From Mucilaginibacter sp. 14171R-50 (GTDB lineage: Bacteria; Bacteroidota; Bacteroidia; Sphingobacteriales; Sphingobacteriaceae), in the NCBI RefSeq assembly GCF_010093045.1, contig NZ_CP048115.1, positions 124,001-188,000 on the forward strand: a DNA stretch of 64,000 nt, given 5' to 3'. The notes beneath the pieces were generated by a model that did not search any database, was not told where the DNA came from, and worked only from the letters and a program-made list of their open reading frames with translations. The first letter of the stretch is position 1; every line of letters starts with the position of its first letter. This document shows positions 56,091-64,000 of the stretch, piece by piece. The position numbers and the translations under genes were made by a program.

Positions 56091-56205
56091 CTTATCTATC
56101 TTCGACGCTATGTGGCGAAGCAGGAATTAGCACCTTATACAAGCTAAAAGCTGTACAGGTTGCTAAGACATCATAGGGCCTTTTCCCTCTGTCTTTCTGG
56201 ATAAG
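56091..56205 (-). promoter_or_regulatory. SAM-I (S-box) riboswitch upstream of the peroxiredoxin gene
   Basis: Read on the minus strand the sequence matches the S-box consensus step by step. P1 is CTTATC...GATAAG. P2 is AGAAAGACAGAGGGA then AAGGCCC and ATGATGTCTTAGCAACC. P3 is closed by GGTGCTAATTCCTGC. P4 is CTTCG...CGAAG. SAM-I riboswitches bind S-adenosylmethionine and normally switch off methionine or sulfur genes. The expression platform to the peroxiredoxin start (55948) is not obvious: no strong terminator is visible, only a TGTTTTG/CAAAACA hairpin and a TGCCGGCA palindrome with a nine-codon open frame. Confidence 0.93.
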
Positions 56206-56231
56206 TATATATTTAAAGAACGATTACATCA

Positions 56232-56239
56232 CAAAAGTA
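56232..56239 (-). promoter_or_regulatory. -7 box TACTTTTG ahead of the SAM riboswitch
   Basis: On the minus strand this octamer matches TAnnTTTG exactly, and its end lies 26 bp before the first base of riboswitch stem P1. A start point about 15-20 bp ahead of P1 is predicted. No exact TTTG -33 box is seen at the right distance, so the -33 region is weak. Confidence 0.6.
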
Positions 56240-56321
56240 ATTATAAATTCTATAATTCCTATAGACTTTATAATTTATTTTTACCCTCGGTTTTAAACAT
56301 CTGAATTTCAGCAAGAAATTT

Positions 56322-57869
56322 TTAATTTATTCCGGCTTTTTCTGTTGCTACCCAGTAATGCGGGTCTTCCATAATATTTACATCAATAACATCAGCGGCA
56401 TTTTTTAGCAGAGCGATGCAATCTTTACTCAGATGCTTTAAACGGAGTTTTTTGCCTGCCTTATGATATCGCTCTGTTAATTTGTTAAGGGCTTGAATAC
56501 CCGACATATCGGCAACGCGACTGTCTTTAAAGTCTATAATCACTTCGTCAGGATCGCCGGAGATGTCAAACTTTTCAGAAAACGCCGTTGCCGATCCAAA
56601 AAATAACGGGCCGTAAATTTCGTAATGTTTGGCGCCATTACCGTCTATATATTTACGGGCGCGGATGCGTTTTGCACTTTCCCAGGCAAACACCAAGGCC
56701 GATATAATAACGCCTATCAACACAGCCAATGCAAGGTTGTGCAGCAGTATGGTTACAACAGCAACCAATATCCCCACAAATACATCTTGTTTAGGCATTT
56801 TATTAAATATCCTAAAGCTTATCCATTCAAAAGTGCCAAAGGCCACCATGATCATCACACCGGTAAGGGCAGCCATTGGCAACCTGCCTATCACAGGCGC
56901 TCCAAAAAGTATGATCAATAAAATAGTAAGCGATGCTATAATACCCGATAACCGGGCCCTTGCCCCCGCCGACAGGTTTACCAAAGTTTGCGCTATCATG
57001 GGGCAGCCGCCCATCCCAAAAAAGAAACCATTTAAAATATTGGCGCTACCCTGTGCTATACATTCGCGGTTGCCGTTGCCCCTTGTTGCGGTCATTTCAT
57101 CAACCAGGTTTAAGGTTAATAACCCCTCTGTTAAGCCTACTGCTGCCATAATTAAAGCATAAGGGAAAATAATGTTGAGCGTGTGAAAGTTTAGCGGAAT
57201 GGCTGGGATATGAAAAGGCGGAAAACCACCGCTGACAGACGCAATATCGCTTACTGTTTTTGTGGGGATACCAAAACCCAGCACCAAAACAAATACAATA
57301 ATAATTGCCACCAGCGACGATGGTACCGCCTTGGTAATTTTTGGGAAAAGCACCACAATAGCTATGGTTAACGCCACAAGGCCGCCCATAATTAACAATG
57401 GAGCGCCGCTAAGCCAGGCCGGTTGCCCGTTAACCACCGTTTTAAATTGTTGTAGCTGCGCCATAAAAATGATTACCGCCAGGCCGTTTACAAAACCATA
57501 CATAACAGGTTGCGGCACCAGGCGGATAAGCTTTGCCAGTTTAAATAAACCAATGGCGATCTGGATAACGCCTGCTAATGCCACCGCGGCAAATACATAT
57601 TCTATCCCGCTGGCCTTCATTAATGCTATCAGCACTACAACCGTGGCCCCTGCCCCGCCCGAAACGAGCCCCGGCCTTCCGCCGAATATAGCCGTAACGA
57701 GCCCCATTATAAAAGCAGCGTACAAACCTACCAATGGCGGGAAGCCCGCCAATATGGCGAACGACAATGATTCGGGCATCATGGTCATGGCAACAGTAAG
57801 GCCGGCCAGTATTTCGGTTTTATAGTTAACCTTTTGTGTAAAATCAAATAGTTTAAAGCTCGCCTTCAT
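56322..57869 (-). CDS. SulP-family anion transporter with STAS domain
   Basis: This 515-residue SulP protein begins FDFTQKVNYKTEILAGLTVAMTMMPESLSFAILAGFPP. It shares the family core with about 11 spans and GNGNRECIAQGSANILNGFFFGMGGCPMIAQ. A C-terminal STAS domain (about 415-515) has VIIDFKDSRVADMSGIQALNKL with the conserved Ser. This is a different subtype from the transporter at 1705-3306 and lacks a carbonic anhydrase partner. Sulfate or another anion is possible. The SAM riboswitch lies after its stop and does not control it. Confidence 0.9.
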   Translation of the reverse strand: MKASFKLFDFTQKVNYKTEILAGLTVAMTMMPESLSFAILAGFPPLVGLYAAFIMGLVTAIFGGRPGLVSGGAGATVVVLIALMKASGIEYVFAAVALAGVIQIAIGLFKLAKLIRLVPQPVMYGFVNGLAVIIFMAQLQQFKTVVNGQPAWLSGAPLLIMGGLVALTIAIVVLFPKITKAVPSSLVAIIIVFVLVLGFGIPTKTVSDIASVSGGFPPFHIPAIPLNFHTLNIIFPYALIMAAVGLTEGLLTLNLVDEMTATRGNGNRECIAQGSANILNGFFFGMGGCPMIAQTLVNLSAGARARLSGIIASLTILLIILFGAPVIGRLPMAALTGVMIMVAFGTFEWISFRIFNKMPKQDVFVGILVAVVTILLHNLALAVLIGVIISALVFAWESAKRIRARKYIDGNGAKHYEIYGPLFFGSATAFSEKFDISGDPDEVIIDFKDSRVADMSGIQALNKLTERYHKAGKKLRLKHLSKDCIALLKNAADVIDVNIMEDPHYWVATEKAGIN

Positions 57870-57914
57870 AGCTGCAAAGCTATAAAAATGCCTGCAACCG
57901 GGCGTATTGCTGTT

Positions 57915-58982
57915 CTACTTTCCGTTTAGTTTTTTTATCAGCTCCACTTCTTCGGCCCTGTAAGGTGTGCCATCCTTCCGGAATATATCATGAAACCACT
58001 CTTTAGGCTCGCTGCCATCAGGCATAGGGTTATCCCAGGCGTAAATGGTGTTGGTTTTACCCATTACAAAACCCCAGTTAAGTGCGCCCACGTTCTCTTT
58101 TTTGAGCATAGGCATTACATTGGCAAATTTGCTTCCGCGGGTGCGGGCCATATATTCGGTACAGATAAGCGGTTTGCCGTGGCTTTTTAATAGTTGTATG
58201 GTTTTTAGGTGAGAGGCTTCGTCGGTATAATCGTGGTAAGTAATAATATCCGAGTTAAGGGCCTGGTAGGCATTCAATTTTTCAAAACTCCAATCCCATA
58301 AACCAGCAGATATAGGCTGATCGGGATTTACCGCCCGCGCCCAGCTAAATACCTTGCTTAATAAGTTTAGTGATGCTTCCTTTTTGCCTGAATTGCCAGG
58401 CTCGTTATACAGGTCCCATAGCAGGATGCGTTTATCGTGCTTAAAGGCAGTCATAACGTCAGTTACGTAAGCCTGCAGCATGGCGGTTTCACCGGGGTTG
58501 TTCAGGCGGTTGCCCGGGTCCTGAAGCCAGCCTGAATTGTGTACGCCAACCTTTGGCGCAGGCTGGGTACCAATTTTGGCACCGGCGTTCCAGCAGTCAT
58601 CAAAAAACACAAACATGGTTTTAATGCCGTGCTTATCGGCAATGGCGAGGTACCGGGCAATACGTTTTTTAAAACCGGCTTTATCCTGCTGCCAGGCAAG
58701 GCTGTGTAAAAACACGCGCATGGTATTAAAACCAATCCCTTCGGCATAACCCAGTTCGCGGTCTATGGTTGCAGGATCAAAGGTTGATGCCTGCCACATC
58801 TCTAACTGGTTTATAGCGGTGCTGGGTATAAAATCTGCACCGGTCATCCATTTATGCTGGGCGTACCAGGCATTAGCCTTGGCTACCGACCATACTTTAC
58901 CTGCAGGCGCTGTTTGTGCGGATGCGCCGGCCGTTATTGATATCAGAACAATTGTAAGCAGCTTCAAAAATTGTTTTCCCAT
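57915..58982 (-). CDS. Secreted GH5-like (clan GH-A) glycoside hydrolase
   Basis: Start ATG 58982 (MGKQFLKLLTIVL) gives a signal peptide to about residue 22 and 355 residues; 21 upstream in-frame residues look spurious. The barrel has catalytic residues at the expected strand ends: acid/base Glu194 (LLWDLYNEPGN) and nucleophile Glu276 (PLICTEYMARTRG). It resembles single-domain cellulase/xylanase-type GH5-like proteins of Bacteroidota, but the family and substrate are uncertain. It is not part of a larger operon. SulP ends the neighbourhood downstream and a PAS kinase lies divergently upstream. Confidence 0.85.
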   Translation of the reverse strand: MGKQFLKLLTIVLISITAGASAQTAPAGKVWSVAKANAWYAQHKWMTGADFIPSTAINQLEMWQASTFDPATIDRELGYAEGIGFNTMRVFLHSLAWQQDKAGFKKRIARYLAIADKHGIKTMFVFFDDCWNAGAKIGTQPAPKVGVHNSGWLQDPGNRLNNPGETAMLQAYVTDVMTAFKHDKRILLWDLYNEPGNSGKKEASLNLLSKVFSWARAVNPDQPISAGLWDWSFEKLNAYQALNSDIITYHDYTDEASHLKTIQLLKSHGKPLICTEYMARTRGSKFANVMPMLKKENVGALNWGFVMGKTNTIYAWDNPMPDGSEPKEWFHDIFRKDGTPYRAEEVELIKKLNGK

Positions 58983-59419
58983 CGTTTTAAATTTGATAGG
59001 GTTAAATATAGAAAATGATGCTGTAATTAATAATGTCAAACTCACATATAATTTAAACGGATATAAATCCGCCTAATACGCTACGGGTTTTATGAACACA
59101 TTGAATAGCAATAATATTTCTTTTCAGTTATGATATTATTTCGCCGAATATTATACTATTTTTATCCGCTCAAATTTTCATAACCCTGCGGGTAAAAAAC
59201 CGTATAAGACCCTTACATTGTTTAATGAGGTAATTTTCAGCGCTATAGAAATTTTGACAATAACCAATAAGCGTTGAAAAGCCCGGATGGCAAGCAATAA
59301 AAAATATTTAAGACTGCGGGTTTAATACAACTTTTGGTTTTAATTATAACAGAATTGCGCTTTTGGCATATATTTTATTAGGCCATGTGGTAATTATAGA
59401 TTAGTGATTAAAGTGTAAA
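58983..59419. other. Divergent intergenic region between GH5-like and PAS kinase genes
   Basis: This stretch of 437 bp is AT-rich and carries the promoters of two divergent genes. I see no gene, riboswitch or strong hairpin in it. A TATATTTTATTAGG stretch close to 59365 could be the kinase promoter -7 region. Confidence 0.4.
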
Positions 59420-60901
59420 ATGAGTTTTTCTGACGGTCATAAGTTTTCTGGCGAAAGCATAGCTCATATTGCGCGTATAATTGACAACATACATTTAGGC
59501 ATTTGGGAGTATAACACCGATACCCGGCAGGTTAAATGGTCGCCGGGGTTTTATACTGCGTTGGGGTATAAACCGGGCGAGATAGAATGCTCATACAATT
59601 ACTTTTTTGAACATCTGCTATATTACCACGATAAACAGGCCTTCTTAGCCTCAACCTATCATACAAGGCTTGGCAATTCGCCGGTTGTGCATATCAGGCT
59701 GCTTACCAAACAAAATGGTTATCAATGGTTTGAAAGTACCACTCAAAAACATGATACCGCAGACGGACCGGTGATATACGGCGTACTTAGCAATATTAAT
59801 GTGCTTAAAGTAAGCGAGACAAAGGTTGCTGAAAAAGAACTTAAGTGCGCCGAAATTGGACGTATAGCCAAAATTGGCAGCTGGGAAATCGATGCCGCTA
59901 CAATGGCGTTGAGGTTTTCGAAAGAGACATACAACATTTTTGAGCTGGATGCACAGCCCCAAATCACGGTACCCGAAGCCATCAGTTTTTTTGAACCTCA
60001 ATATCGCCAGGTGCTTACAGCAGCTATCGAAAACGCTATAAAATATTCCAAGCCTTATGATATTGAGGTGTTATTTAAAACCGCCAGGAATAACGTAATA
60101 TGGGTACGGTGCAAGGGCGTGCCCGTGCTTGATGATTATGGCAATTGCATTATTCTAAGGGGCATCTTCCAGGATATCGACAGCATCAAAAAGAAGGGCA
60201 TCACGCTGCAATCATCTTTAAATTTGTTAGACGACCAAAACAAGCGGCTGCAAAACTTTGCTTATATTGTATCGCATAACCTGCGTTCGCACGCGGGAAA
60301 CCTTAAGTTTATGGTAAACCTGTTTGAAGAATCGCACCTGCAGGACGACCGTACCGAAATATTCTCGCACATCAAAACCATTAGCGAAAGCCTGAGCGCC
60401 ACCATGGGGCATTTAGATGAGATAGTTAAAATACAATCAGAAATCAGCAAGGGAAGGAAGGTTATTGATTTTGAGACCATATACAACAACGTTGAATCGG
60501 TATTACATACCAATATTGCCAATTCCGGTGCTCAGATCAATATTGATTTTGCCGGCTGTCCGCAAATAGATTATATACCCGCTTACCTGGAAAGCATTTT
60601 TCAGAACCTGCTTACCAACGCTATAAAATATAAGCATCCCGATCGTAACCCGGTTATAAATATTAACACCCACAAAATTGGGCGCGAGGTTTACCTGGTG
60701 TTTGAAGATAATGGGATTGGCATTGACCTGAAACGTTATGGCGACGAGCTTTTTGGCATGTACAAAACGTTTCACCATAATCAGGACGCTAAGGGCATAG
60801 GGCTTTTTATTACGCGGAACCAGGTAGAAGCCCTGGGCGGAAGCATACAGGTAGACAGCGCCGTAAACGTTGGCACAAAATTTACTATAAAGCTGGTATA
60901 A
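59420..60901 (+). CDS. PAS-domain sensor histidine kinase, cytoplasmic
   Basis: This 493-residue protein has no membrane span. Two PAS/PAC units occupy about 15-130 and 140-255 (IDNIHLGIWEYNTDTRQVKWSPGF; RILAK-type IGSWEIDAATMALRFSKETYNIF). The kinase core has the phospho-acceptor His286 in AYIVSHNLRSHAGNL, a HisKA variant common in Bacteroidota, and an HATPase domain with VFEDNGIGIDL and KGIGLFITRNQV. It senses a soluble or redox signal. The response-regulator gene starts 13 bp downstream, so it is the likely partner. Confidence 0.92.
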   Translation: MSFSDGHKFSGESIAHIARIIDNIHLGIWEYNTDTRQVKWSPGFYTALGYKPGEIECSYNYFFEHLLYYHDKQAFLASTYHTRLGNSPVVHIRLLTKQNGYQWFESTTQKHDTADGPVIYGVLSNINVLKVSETKVAEKELKCAEIGRIAKIGSWEIDAATMALRFSKETYNIFELDAQPQITVPEAISFFEPQYRQVLTAAIENAIKYSKPYDIEVLFKTARNNVIWVRCKGVPVLDDYGNCIILRGIFQDIDSIKKKGITLQSSLNLLDDQNKRLQNFAYIVSHNLRSHAGNLKFMVNLFEESHLQDDRTEIFSHIKTISESLSATMGHLDEIVKIQSEISKGRKVIDFETIYNNVESVLHTNIANSGAQINIDFAGCPQIDYIPAYLESIFQNLLTNAIKYKHPDRNPVININTHKIGREVYLVFEDNGIGIDLKRYGDELFGMYKTFHHNQDAKGIGLFITRNQVEALGGSIQVDSAVNVGTKFTIKLV

Positions 60902-60914
60902 CTAATACCCTTTA

Positions 60915-61349
60915 ATGAATACCGAAAACAAAATTGTGACAGCCGGAATTGTTGATGATGATGAAATTTTCACTTACGGTTTTAAAAAATTAATAGCTAT
61001 AAGGCGCTTATTTGACAAAATACTGCATTTTAACAATGGCAAAGAAGCTATTGATTATTTAACAGATCCGCAAAATAGCAACCATTTACCTGACGTTTTA
61101 TTTGTAGATATTAACATGCCGGTGATGAACGGCTGGGAATTTAACGCTGCTTTTGAGGAAATAAAATCTCAACTGGGAAAAAATATCACAATTTACACGA
61201 TCAGTTCGTCGGTTGATCTGGGCGATATCAAGCGCGCCAAAAATAACCCGCTGATTGCTGATTATCTTTTAAAACCTATTGACGAGTTATACCTGGCCGA
61301 GATAGCAAGAAAACTGCAAAACCCGACCGATATGGAACGCTATAATTGA
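60915..61349 (+). CDS. Single-domain response regulator (CheY-like)
   Basis: This 144-residue receiver has Asp-rich site VDDDE (14-17), phospho-acceptor Asp65 in VLFVDINMPVMNG, Ser/Thr near 97 and the conserved Lys120 in DYLLKPID. There is no output domain. It is 13 bp after the PAS kinase and is probably its partner, passing the phosphate on or acting by protein contact. A strong terminator follows. Confidence 0.94.
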   Translation: MNTENKIVTAGIVDDDEIFTYGFKKLIAIRRLFDKILHFNNGKEAIDYLTDPQNSNHLPDVLFVDINMPVMNGWEFNAAFEEIKSQLGKNITIYTISSSVDLGDIKRAKNNPLIADYLLKPIDELYLAEIARKLQNPTDMERYN

Positions 61350-61400
61350 TCAGGATTACACCGATTGACAGTCGATTGCACAAATAATAAATAAATAAAT

Positions 61401-61434
61401 AAAAAGACCGGGCTCAAATTAACCCGGTCTTTTT
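61401..61434. terminator. Bidirectional terminator between response regulator and manA
   Basis: AAAAAGACCGGG and CCCGGTCTTTTT form a perfect GC-containing stem with an eight-base loop and A/T flanks on both sides. It can end the kinase-regulator transcript and the convergent manA transcript. Confidence 0.93.
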
Positions 61435-61468
61435 ATATCGATGAAGTAAAAGGAACCCGTGAAATCTG

Positions 61469-62449
61469 TTATTCTATATAACTCTCTAAAATTTTAAAGC
61501 CCGATGTGGTTTTAAGCTCTACTTTACCGATGGTTTTTGGCAACAGTATGCATTCGCCCATTTTTACCGGGTAAGCCAGGCCATCGTATTTGATGGTGTA
61601 TTCGCCGCCTATACAAACATGTATCACAAACGAATCTAAGTTCGAATAATCTTTATCAAGGCCGTGGGTATAATCAAGCATGTTAGTAGTAAAGTACGGG
61701 CAGGTTACCAAATGCACATCCTCGTTTTTATGCGGGGTATAAAGCGTTTTATATTCCGGGTAATGTTTGTAATCAATTGCTGCCAGGGCCTCTTCGGTAT
61801 GCAGCTCGCGCTTGTTGCCCTTGTCGTCTACCCGGTCAAAATCGTAAATGCGGTAGGTAATATCAGATGTTTGCTGTATTTCGGCAATCAATAAACCTTT
61901 GCCAATGGTATGCACACGGCCCGCCGGTAAAAAGAAAACATCACCAGCCTTTACATCTTCCCGGTTAAGGATATCCATAATATGGCCGCTGTTTAAAGCT
62001 TCCACATATTCCTTTTCGGTCATTTCGCGGTTAAAGCCGGCTATCAGGCTGCTGCCCGGGTCGGCTTCTATCACGTACCACATTTCGGTTTTACCAAACG
62101 AGTTATGGCGTTTTTTGGCCAGTTCGTCGTTAGGATGAACCTGTACGCTCAGGTCATCATTCGCATCAATAAATTTAACCAGCAAGGGGAATATGTTACC
62201 AAAGTGCTTGTAAACCTTCTCACCTACCAATTCGCCCTGGTATTTTTCCAGCAAGTCGGCAAGCGACTGTCCCTTTAGCTCTCCGCTATCTACAACCGAA
62301 ACATCCGACTTTACGCCCGAGATCTCCCAGGTTTCGCCGCAGTTTGGCAAATTGCCAATGTTTTTATGCAGGTAAGTTTCAATCTTATGGCCTCCCCATA
62401 TTTTATCTTTAAATATGGTTTTAAATTTTAGCGGATATAATGCTGACAT
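61469..62449 (-). CDS. manA: Mannose-6-phosphate isomerase, class I
   Basis: Start ATG 62449 (MSALYPLKFKTIFKDKIWGG) gives 326 residues; an open frame continues to 62560 but crosses a repeat array and is not needed. The zinc site lies in DDLSVQVHPND (Gln and His) and ETWEISG, EMWYVIEADPGSSLI, with HTIGKGLLIAEIQQTSDITYRIYD containing the later His and Arg. It interconverts fructose- and mannose-6-phosphate, joining mannose released by the GH26 locus to glycolysis or supplying GDP-mannose synthesis. It is convergent with the response regulator and has a repeat array upstream. Confidence 0.95.
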   Translation of the reverse strand: MSALYPLKFKTIFKDKIWGGHKIETYLHKNIGNLPNCGETWEISGVKSDVSVVDSGELKGQSLADLLEKYQGELVGEKVYKHFGNIFPLLVKFIDANDDLSVQVHPNDELAKKRHNSFGKTEMWYVIEADPGSSLIAGFNREMTEKEYVEALNSGHIMDILNREDVKAGDVFFLPAGRVHTIGKGLLIAEIQQTSDITYRIYDFDRVDDKGNKRELHTEEALAAIDYKHYPEYKTLYTPHKNEDVHLVTCPYFTTNMLDYTHGLDKDYSNLDSFVIHVCIGGEYTIKYDGLAYPVKMGECILLPKTIGKVELKTTSGFKILESYIE

Positions 62450-62502
62450 GGTAGTATATATTAATGCGGCTAAGTTAGGGATTTTGAAGGAGCAAAAATA
62501 GA

Positions 62503-62551
62503 AGTGTTCACGTTCACTGTCGTGAACACCCGTGAACGCTCGTGAACACTT
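62503..62551. repeat. GTGAAC direct and inverted repeat array upstream of manA
   Basis: Three 10-bp units CGTGAACRCY follow each other exactly at 62521, 62531 and 62541. Two inverted GTTCAC copies lie at 62507-62517. The outer ends AAGTGTTCACG and CGTGAACACTT form a perfect 11-bp inverted repeat. It starts 54 bp upstream of the manA start and could be a regulator binding array or a structured RNA leader. Confidence 0.65.
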
Positions 62552-62569
62552 CATAGTCAAGCGTTTAAA

Positions 62570-62601
62570 AATAGTGGTGACACAACGGCGTCACTACTAT
62601 T
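62570..62601. repeat. Inverted repeat between manA and icd
   Basis: AATAGTGGTGAC and GTCACTACTATT form a 12-bp stem with one wobble and an eight-base loop. It lies between the GTGAAC array and the icd terminator. Its function is unclear. Confidence 0.5.
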
Positions 62602-62616
62602 CGAAAAATAAGGCAT

Positions 62617-62645
62617 AAAAAAACCTGCTCTAAAAGAGCAGGCTT
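62617..62645 (-). terminator. Intrinsic terminator after icd
   Basis: CCTGCTC, a TAAAA loop and GAGCAGG form a perfect stem. Read on the minus strand it is followed by TTTTTTTA, about 20 bp after the icd stop. Confidence 0.88.
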
Positions 62646-62664
62646 CATACTTTTATCGGGCTTT

Positions 62665-63894
62665 TTACTTACCCAACTTCGCTTTTAAATTCTCGTTAAT
62701 AGCTTCCAAAAATTCTTCGGTGTACAGGTAATCGGTACCATGCTCAACCTTTGGTTTTATGGTGATAGCCAAATCTTTGGTCATTTTGCCGCTTTCTACC
62801 GTTTCAATGCAAACTTCCTCTAAAGTTTTGCAGAAGTTAACCAGTTCCTGGTTATTATCCAGCAATCCGCGGAACTCCAAACCGCGTGTCCATGCAAAGA
62901 TAGAAGCGATAGGGTTGGTTGAGGTCGGGCGGCCTGCCTGGTGCTCGCGATAGTGGCGTGTTACCGTACCGTGCGCGGCTTCGGCTTCCATTACGGTGCC
63001 ATCTGGCGTAACCAGCGTAGACGTCATTAATCCTAACGAGCCAAAGCCCTGTGCAACCGTATCAGATTGTACGTCGCCATCGTAGTTTTTACAAGCCCAA
63101 ACAAAGTTACCATTCCATTTAAGGGCCGATGCAACCATGTCGTCAATTAAGCGGTGCTCGTAAGTGATACCTGCTTCAGTAAACTTGGTTTTATAATCGG
63201 CCTGGTATATCTCTTCAAATATATCTTTAAAACGCCCGTCGTATTTTTTAAGGATGGTGTTTTTGGTAGACAGGTATAAAGGCCAGCCTTTCATCAGCGC
63301 CTGGTTAAAACAGGCATGTGCAAACCCACGGATAGATTCGTCGGTATTGTACATAGTAAGGGCAACGCCATCACCTTTAAAGTTATATACTTCAAATGAC
63401 TGCTCTGTACCCCCATCTTCGGGCGTAAACGTTACTGTTAGTTTACCTTTTCCTTTGGTTACAAAATCAGTAGCCCGGTACTGATCGCCAAAAGCGTGGC
63501 GGCCAATGCATATTGGAGCTGTCCAGTTAGGTACCAGGCGGGGTACGTTTGCCATAACGATAGGCTCGCGGAAAACCGTGCCATCTAAGATATTACGAAT
63601 AGTTCCGTTTGGCGACTTCCACATTTGTTTAAGGTTGAACTCCTTTACACGCTGCTCGTCAGGCGTAATGGTAGCACACTTTATACCTACGCCATATTTT
63701 AAAATAGCATGAGCGGCATCAACAGTAACCTGGTCATCGGTTTCATCACGGTATTCGATACCTAAGTCGTAATATTTTATATCCAGGTCAAGGTAAGGGA
63801 TGATCAGTTTATCTTTTATGAACTTCCAGATTATGCGGGTCATTTCATCGCCATCCAGTTCTACTACCGGGTTTTCTACTTTAATTTTTGACAT
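62665..63894 (-). CDS. icd: NADP-dependent isocitrate dehydrogenase (homodimeric, eukaryote-like type)
   Basis: This 409-residue protein has the sequence of the eukaryote-like dimeric NADP-IDH group: [17 protein letters not shown] at the N-terminus, then [20 protein letters not shown] with the isocitrate-binding Ser and Arg, and [28 protein letters not shown] with metal-binding Asp residues. [17 protein letters not shown] is the NADP region. It oxidises isocitrate to 2-oxoglutarate in the TCA cycle. A clear TAAGTTTG box precedes it and a terminator follows. Confidence 0.97.
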   Translation of the reverse strand: MSKIKVENPVVELDGDEMTRIIWKFIKDKLIIPYLDLDIKYYDLGIEYRDETDDQVTVDAAHAILKYGVGIKCATITPDEQRVKEFNLKQMWKSPNGTIRNILDGTVFREPIVMANVPRLVPNWTAPICIGRHAFGDQYRATDFVTKGKGKLTVTFTPEDGGTEQSFEVYNFKGDGVALTMYNTDESIRGFAHACFNQALMKGWPLYLSTKNTILKKYDGRFKDIFEEIYQADYKTKFTEAGITYEHRLIDDMVASALKWNGNFVWACKNYDGDVQSDTVAQGFGSLGLMTSTLVTPDGTVMEAEAAHGTVTRHYREHQAGRPTSTNPIASIFAWTRGLEFRGLLDNNQELVNFCKTLEEVCIETVESGKMTKDLAITIKPKVEHGTDYLYTEEFLEAINENLKAKLGK

Positions 63895-63928
63895 ACCTGA
63901 TTTATGATAATTTTTTATTAAACGGCTT

Positions 63929-63936
63929 CAAACTTA
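63929..63936 (-). promoter_or_regulatory. -7 box TAAGTTTG of icd
   Basis: An exact TAnnTTTG match on the minus strand, ending 34 bp before the icd ATG. No exact TTTG is present 17-23 bp upstream, so the -33 box is weak. Confidence 0.6.
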
Positions 63937-64000
63937 CATTTTTATTTGCAAAAACATACGCCCATTAAATTACATTTCCATCTGCACAAACAATAATATA

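Noticed and set aside
56091..56205. SAM riboswitch controlling the SulP gene
   Set aside because: It lies after the SulP stop codon on the same strand and has its own promoter; SulP is upstream of it.
56629..57162. Long plus-strand frame (177 codons) opposite the second SulP gene
   Set aside because: It is an antisense shadow of a membrane protein, with no motif.
62503..62551. CRISPR-like repeat array
   Set aside because: Units are 10 bp and contiguous with no spacers, and no cas genes are present.
62450..62560. N-terminal extension of manA to an upstream ATG
   Set aside because: The extension crosses the GTGAAC repeat array and is unlike the family start; ATG 62449 gives the standard protein.

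Overview
The window looks like chromosomal DNA of a Bacteroidota bacterium, most likely the Sphingobacteriaceae and probably a Mucilaginibacter- or Pedobacter-like soil or plant-litter organism. The signs are a SusC/SusD pair, hybrid two-component regulators with beta-propeller sensors, DUF5996, DUF5916 and PF05426-type families, few Shine-Dalgarno sequences, several TAnnTTTG-type promoter boxes, and heptamer and palindromic intergenic repeats. The genus is inferred from gene style alone. I see no IS element, phage, CRISPR array or rRNA operon.

1-8 kb is housekeeping and small-molecule transport. A SulP anion transporter sits in one unit with a beta-carbonic anhydrase, followed by a DUF1275 membrane protein and the start of a second beta-carbonic anhydrase that runs off the left edge. 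A biotin-dependent carboxyltransferase, a GNAT acetyltransferase, a YjdF-type membrane protein and a methyltransferase follow. 8-21 kb is a polysaccharide utilisation locus read leftward: SusC, SusD, a glycan-binding lipoprotein, a GH26 mannanase, a DUF5060/GH5-like hydrolase and the hybrid regulator. The predicted target is a beta-mannan. 21-33 kb is a mixed stretch: OmpA lipoprotein, a pair of multi-span membrane proteins, a DUF885-type putative metallohydrolase, a TonB receptor, a TRIC-type channel, a PLP sulfur-amino-acid enzyme, a 58-residue membrane protein and a macroglobulin-like envelope protein.

33-50 kb is an acidic-polysaccharide locus. A large hybrid kinase, a PL6 lyase and a DUF4350-like protein precede two divergent operons. 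The leftward operon (kduI, SDR dehydrogenase, kdgK, eda, MFS transporter, lacI-type regulator) and the rightward operon (YhcH-like, GH88, kdgF, uxuA, alginate-lyase-superfamily enzyme) share a promoter region holding a perfect 17-bp inverted repeat whose copies are 64 bp apart, a good candidate for a looping LacI operator pair. Together these genes could cleave a polyuronate, release unsaturated uronic acid, linearise it and feed it through KDG and KDPG to pyruvate and glyceraldehyde-3-phosphate. The locus has no SusC/SusD pair of its own.

50-64 kb holds tRNA-Gln, a DUF5916 outer-membrane-type protein, an exported RidA-like protein, a methyltransferase, tRNA-Cys, a 1-Cys peroxiredoxin preceded by a clear SAM-I riboswitch, a second SulP transporter, a secreted GH5-like enzyme, a PAS histidine kinase with its response regulator, mannose-6-phosphate isomerase and NADP-isocitrate dehydrogenase. 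The SAM-I riboswitch in front of a peroxiredoxin rather than a methionine gene is the least expected element in the window.
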